A program made the translations under genes and the position numbers. Shown here piece after piece: positions 60,202 to 64,000 of a DNA stretch of 64,000 nt (positions are counted from its first letter, which is position 1; the number at the start of each line of letters is the position of its first letter). The DNA lies in assembly GCA_963921245.4 (NCBI GenBank), contig CAWUEY030000001.1:1922001-1986000 (forward strand), in the 5' to 3' direction. The notes below the pieces were generated by a model that searched no databases, was not told where the DNA came from, and was given only the letters and a program-made list of their open reading frames with translations. The stretch comes from JABJGO01 sp963921245. GTDB lineage: Bacteria > Pseudomonadota > Alphaproteobacteria > Rhodospirillales > Casp-alpha2.

Positions 60202-61458
60202 ATGGCCGCCCTTTCCCGCCGAGCAAGACGCGATGTAAACATTTGGCCCGGGTTTGTGGACGCGCTAGCAACCCTGTTGATGGTCATCATTTTTCTGTTG
60301 ATGATTTTTGTGATCGCTCAGTTTTTTCTGAATGACGCCATTTCGGGGCGAGACGAAGCATTGGAGGCCCTCGAAGGTCAGGTTAGTGAACTGGCCGAAA
60401 TGCTGGCCCTCGAACGCAAAACGACGACAGACCTGCGCGCCAATGTCGAACAGTTATCAACAGAACTACAAGCATCCGTCTCTACCCAAGATGATATGCG
60501 TTCCAACATTCGTGCGTTAACAACACGTGCCGAAGCTTCAGAAGACCAGGTTCTCAGCCTGACGTCGTTGCTGGAGAGCGCAAAGCAGGAAAATGCGGAT
60601 AAAGTCACGGAAATTGAGGAACTTGTCAGTCAAAATACTGAGATTACAGAAACGTTGTCGAGCCGGGATGAAATCATTGAAGAACAAATCCGCGAACTCG
60701 CGCGTGTTACCCGGGATGTCAACGCCCTGAACGCGCTGAAAGTGGAGCTTGAAAAAGAAATTTCGTCACTTGCCGCTCAGGTAGAAGAAACAGAAGGACG
60801 ATTGTTGGCGGAACAAGAGTTGTCAGAAAGCGCGCGCGCCGAGATCGCCCTACTTACCCAGCAGACTGAAGCCCTGAAACAGCAACTTGCCGAGATATCC
60901 CGTGCCCTAGAGATTTCGGAAACCCTAAACGAGGAACAGCAGATACAGGTCCACAACCTTGGTGAACGTTTGAATGCGGCTCTGGCAACCAAGGTTCACG
61001 AACTCAATCAATACCGTTCAGAGTTTTTTGGACGTTTGCGGGAAATCCTTGGTGATACTCAGGGCATTCAGATCGTCGGTGATCGATTCGTTCTTCAGAG
61101 CGAATTGCTGTTTGAACAGGGTTCCGATGCACTCGGAACCGGTGGTCGGGATCAAATGAAACGTTTGGCCGCCACCCTTAAAGAGATTTCAGCCAAAATT
61201 CCAGAGGATATCGACTGGGTCTTACGTGTTGATGGCCACACGGATACGGTTCCCATCCGAACCGCTCGTTTCCCGTCCAATTGGGAACTGTCATCAGCCC
61301 GCGCAATCTCTATGGTCAAATTTCTGATTGATGAGGGTTTGCCAGCGAACAGGCTGGTTGCCGCGGGATTTGGCGAATACCAGCCAATATCAACCGGAAC
61401 ATCGTCGGCAGACCTTAGCCTCAATCGCCGCATTGAACTGAAACTCACTGAACGCTGA
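60202..61458 (+). CDS. MotB-like peptidoglycan-binding protein with a long coiled coil
   Basis: The 418-aa protein has a cytoplasmic start, one transmembrane helix (LATLLMVIIFLLMIFVIAQF) preceded by VNIWPGFVDALA, where the Asp may serve as proton site, then about 220 residues of coiled coil (for example EDQVLSLTSLLESAKQENAD) and a C-terminal OmpA domain (VLRVDGHTDTVPIRTARFPS, NWELSSARAISMVKFLIDEG). It should be the B subunit of a proton-driven complex anchored to the cell wall. The system is not flagellar. Confidence 0.85.
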   Translation: MAALSRRARRDVNIWPGFVDALATLLMVIIFLLMIFVIAQFFLNDAISGRDEALEALEGQVSELAEMLALERKTTTDLRANVEQLSTELQASVSTQDDMRSNIRALTTRAEASEDQVLSLTSLLESAKQENADKVTEIEELVSQNTEITETLSSRDEIIEEQIRELARVTRDVNALNALKVELEKEISSLAAQVEETEGRLLAEQELSESARAEIALLTQQTEALKQQLAEISRALEISETLNEEQQIQVHNLGERLNAALATKVHELNQYRSEFFGRLREILGDTQGIQIVGDRFVLQSELLFEQGSDALGTGGRDQMKRLAATLKEISAKIPEDIDWVLRVDGHTDTVPIRTARFPSNWELSSARAISMVKFLIDEGLPANRLVAAGFGEYQPISTGTSSADLSLNRRIELKLTER

Positions 61459-61468
61459 AAACAGGCCC

Positions 61469-62662
61469 ATGCTGACCTTGTTCCTGATCGTGGTTGTCGA
61501 TCTCATCGGCTTTGGCCTTTACATCCCGTTGCTGCCATTTTTTGGCGAATATTTTCACGCCTCTCCGTTCCAGGTCGGGCTTCTGATGGCTGTGTATTCG
61601 CTGTGTCAGTTTATCGCCGCGCCGTTCTGGGGACAGTTCAGCGACAAGCACGGGCGGCGTCCCGTCCTGATAATCGGCATGGCAGGCTCTGCTGTTTCCT
61701 TCCTGTGGCTGGGTTTCGCGGAAACCCTCTGGGTTCTGTTTGCCGCCCGCGCGCTCAACGGATTTATGGCCGGTAACATCTCCGCCGCTTTCGCCTATAT
61801 GGCCGATGTCACGACACGTGAAAACCGGGCCAAGGGCATGGGGTTGATTGGCGCAGCATTCGGCCTCGGATTTCTGATCGGCCCGGCGGTCGGCGGCATA
61901 CTTGCTGGACCTGATCCGGCAAATGCTGATTTTCAAACCCCCGCTTTTGCTGCAGCGGGGCTCTCCATTATTGCTCTTGCTTTAACCTTGTTTGTACTGC
62001 CGGAATCTCTATCCGCAGAGAAGCGAAATCTGGCAAAAACAAAAGCACAGGTTTCCCGGTTCAAACAAATTTCCGAAACCCTCTCGGATCCGGCACAGGG
62101 ACGGCTTTTAATCCTCATTTTCCTCACCACGATGGTTTTTGCCGGGCTTGAAAGCACCTTCGCCATGTGGTCACGTCGCGCCTTCGGCTGGGGGCCGGAG
62201 CAAAACGGCTACCTTTTTGCCGCGATTGGTATTGTCACAGCCTTGATACAAGGCGGACTCGTAGGACGCATGGCCAAACGAATTGGTGAAAAAATGATGG
62301 TCATTCAGGGGGGTATCGCACTGGCAACCGGTGTTCTGCTTATTCCCTTCTCGTCAACGGTACCCATGCTGGTCATTGCGGTTCTGATCGCCGCCTGCGG
62401 TTTCGGGGTTTTGACACCAGCGTTGAACAGTCTCGCTTCCCTGCACGCGTCAGATGACGAACAAGGCGGCGTTTTGGGCGTTACCCGATCAACCTCAACC
62501 CTCGCTCGTGTTGCGGGACCAGCCGCCGCCGGCGTGTTGTTTTCTTTTCTCGGTCGAGATTGGCCATATTTCGCGGGTGCCGTTCTGATGTTGGTCGTCA
62601 TCGTGCTGGCGTTATCAACACGCAACTATGTGAGAGACTCCAGGGATTCTCATGAACCCTGA
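61469..62662 (+). CDS. Major facilitator superfamily transporter (TetA/TCR-like)
   Basis: The 397-aa protein has about twelve transmembrane helices. Motif A FWGQFSDKHGRRPVLIIGMA is in the first loop. ALNGFMAGNISAAFAYMADV and IGAAFGLGFLIGPAVGGILA match tetracycline-resistance-type drug:H+ antiporters. The substrate is unknown and many chromosomal members are general exporters. It starts 10 bases after the MotB-like gene, so it may be co-transcribed. Confidence 0.86.
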   Translation: MLTLFLIVVVDLIGFGLYIPLLPFFGEYFHASPFQVGLLMAVYSLCQFIAAPFWGQFSDKHGRRPVLIIGMAGSAVSFLWLGFAETLWVLFAARALNGFMAGNISAAFAYMADVTTRENRAKGMGLIGAAFGLGFLIGPAVGGILAGPDPANADFQTPAFAAAGLSIIALALTLFVLPESLSAEKRNLAKTKAQVSRFKQISETLSDPAQGRLLILIFLTTMVFAGLESTFAMWSRRAFGWGPEQNGYLFAAIGIVTALIQGGLVGRMAKRIGEKMMVIQGGIALATGVLLIPFSSTVPMLVIAVLIAACGFGVLTPALNSLASLHASDDEQGGVLGVTRSTSTLARVAGPAAAGVLFSFLGRDWPYFAGAVLMLVVIVLALSTRNYVRDSRDSHEP

Positions 62663-62746
62663 TCGTTTGATGTTTATTTGAGGATCAGCCTTGTTTGGGG
62701 CAGTCCGTTGGCGTATAGAGAAGCTCTCAGATTTCGGAGCAGACCT

Positions 62747-62971
62747 ATGAAGAAAAACATTCACCCGGACTATCACAAGATCACCGTTGAAATGACGGAC
62801 GGCTCGACCTTTGAAACGCGCTCGACCTGGGGCAACGAAGGGGATACCCTGAAACTTGATATCGACTCCAAAACCCACCCTGCATGGACGGGCGTTCACC
62901 GTCTTGTAGACAGTGGCGGGCAGTTGGCTAAGTTCAACAAACGTTTTGCCGGTATCGGTTTGAAATCCTGA
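62747..62971 (+). CDS. rpmE: 50S ribosomal protein L31
   Basis: The 74-aa protein MKKNIHPDYHKITVEMTDGS, THPAWTGVHRLVDSGGQLAK, FNKRFAGIG is a type A-like L31 without the zinc Cys residues, as in many alphaproteobacteria. The ATG at 62747 is used because conserved sequence starts there; GGAGC lies upstream. Confidence 0.93.
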   Translation: MKKNIHPDYHKITVEMTDGSTFETRSTWGNEGDTLKLDIDSKTHPAWTGVHRLVDSGGQLAKFNKRFAGIGLKS

Positions 62972-63207
62972 CGGCGGCACTCTCGGAAAAGAAAAGACGC
63001 CAATTGACACCTTGATTATTGTTTAACCGTTAAGATCATGGTGGCCCGTCATCTATAACTTTGTTTGGGTGACACATCGTTTTATGATATCTTCCGAAAG
63101 TGGGAAATTAAAAAGCACTCTATATCGGTTTCAGCATTGCTTAACCAGCAATGTGCAGGGAAAAAATTTGAGGGTTCTGAGCACCTTGGGCCTAAATCAC
63201 ACGTGTC

Positions 63208-64000
63208 ATGGCAAAGCAAGTTAACTACGAGGTTCAGGTAATGCAGAATGGTCGATGGACCATTCATGCGCGTTACCCTGCGACCGGTAACGAAGAAGCC
63301 ATTGAAGAAGGGAAGCAGATTGCCGTATCGCGAATTGGCGACGTCCGGGTTTTACGGGATGTCTACGACACCAAAACAGGCATGAGCACAGAGTTTACGA
63401 TCTACTCATCCAAAATGATCTCAGCCAGTGAGGCTTCCGCCCATAATGACGATGATTGGGGCGGCGATGATGACGACTGGGGCGGGTTTGACAACGATGA
63501 CAATTGGGGTGATGGGGAGGACGACTCATCCTACACATCCGATGGCGTGTTCGATGAGGATGCTCGCAGGGAAATCAAACGGGCTGCCAGGGAAAAGAAA
63601 CGCCGTCAACGAGCCCGCGCGGGAAACCCAACATCTTTCAGCGGTCTGCTCATCAAACTCCTTCTAATCATTTTACTTTCGGTGGGTGTCGCTGCGGCGA
63701 GCATCCCATTCGCCTCTAGTGGCCTCGACGGTGTTAATCTCTTTGGCACGAGAATGGTTGGTATTGCCAAAGAAAATGCCCTGATCATTATCTTTATTGT
63801 TACGTTTGGCTTTACGTTCCTGATCCTGTCTTCGATTCTGTTACGTAACACCAGCCTCAAGGTGCGTAAAGAATCTCCTCCCGCCATGGGGAAGCCATCT
63901 GCAGACTCTGTCGCGGCACCTAAGCCTGCTGTAAATGCAGAAATGGCACCGACAGACTTATCCACATATGCACAGGAACTTCGCGATGCCATGCGTACTG
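63208..64000 (+). CDS. Membrane protein with an Asp/Trp-rich linker (partial)
   Basis: The frame starts at ATG 63208 (MAKQVNYEVQVMQNGRWTIH) and runs off the end after about 264 codons. The first 75 residues form a small domain (ARYPATGNEEAIEEGKQIAV, VRVLRDVYDTKTG). Then comes a very acidic stretch with repeated DDDWGG/DDNWGD, a basic segment (REIKRAAREKKRRQRARAG), and two transmembrane helices (SGLLIKLLLIILLSVGVAAA and NALIIIFIVTFGFTFLILSS). Family unknown to me. The 236-bp gap after rpmE probably holds its promoter. Confidence 0.8.
   Translation, partial: MAKQVNYEVQVMQNGRWTIHARYPATGNEEAIEEGKQIAVSRIGDVRVLRDVYDTKTGMSTEFTIYSSKMISASEASAHNDDDWGGDDDDWGGFDNDDNWGDGEDDSSYTSDGVFDEDARREIKRAAREKKRRQRARAGNPTSFSGLLIKLLLIILLSVGVAAASIPFASSGLDGVNLFGTRMVGIAKENALIIIFIVTFGFTFLILSSILLRNTSLKVRKESPPAMGKPSADSVAAPKPAVNAEMAPTDLSTYAQELRDAMRT

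Noticed and set aside
57913..61458. Zorya anti-phage system
   Set aside because: Only MotA/MotB-like genes are present. ZorC, ZorD or ZorE are absent and the neighbours are housekeeping genes.

Overview
The window comes from an alphaproteobacterium, most likely of the Rhodospirillales/Kiloniellales type. The evidence is the rRNA operon order (16S, tRNA-Ile, tRNA-Ala, 23S, 5S, tRNA-fMet), two PAS_5-type proteins next to psd-pssA, a tol-pal cluster linked to ybgC-ruvBAC-yebC, and a zapA-6S RNA-FTHF cyclo-ligase block. I cannot name the genus from sequence alone.

Layout. 1-2406: the end of psd, then pssA, then two PAS-domain genes made by a 783-bp tandem duplication that also copied the tail of pssA. 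2407-16941: an accessory region. It starts with a large MmeI-like DNA methyltransferase carrying two in-frame minisatellites. It continues with the eroded backbone of an alphaproteobacterial plasmid or integrative element: a ParA fragment, a ParD antitoxin with a broken ParE toxin, an SSB/DUF2493 chimera, a Toprim protein, a strawberry-notch helicase, a GHKL ATPase, an XF1762 protein and ParB. Almost all of these carry frameshifts, stops or internal deletions. 17137-22435: an unknown zinc-finger-like gene and a complete type III CBASS anti-phage operon (cdnC, HORMA cap7, TRIP13-like cap6, nucC). Divergent from it is the capH/capP repressor-protease pair. An IS630-family element (22385-23460), itself inactivated, sits in the 3' end of capP. 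23501-30739: one rRNA operon on the minus strand, with its terminator and a strong promoter. The spacer between 16S and tRNA-Ile holds an unusual array of 33-bp repeats.

30965-53915 is dense housekeeping DNA, nearly all on the minus strand: two lipoproteins (one with a SPOR domain), a GNAT pseudogene, a PhzF-like enzyme, an alanyl-tRNA editing protein, a DUF1127 peptide, thiD, glmM, folP, ftsH, tilS, the tol-pal envelope machine (tolQRAB, pal, cpoB), ybgC, ruvCAB, yebC, a YmdB phosphodiesterase, FTHF cyclo-ligase, 6S RNA, zapA and a DUF4164 gene. 54074-64000 runs on the plus strand: gap, an unknown gene, thiE, efp, a SuhB-type phosphatase, an OmpA-domain protein, a MotA-like/MotB-like pair, an MFS exporter, rpmE and the start of an acidic membrane protein.

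Most notable. The CBASS operon matches the cdnC/HORMA/TRIP13/NucC architecture in every component, so it is a known system. Its interest lies in the IS-altered capP regulator and its place between a decaying plasmid backbone and the 3' end of a tRNA-fMet gene. The least explained signal is the 33-bp repeat array inside the transcribed rRNA spacer.
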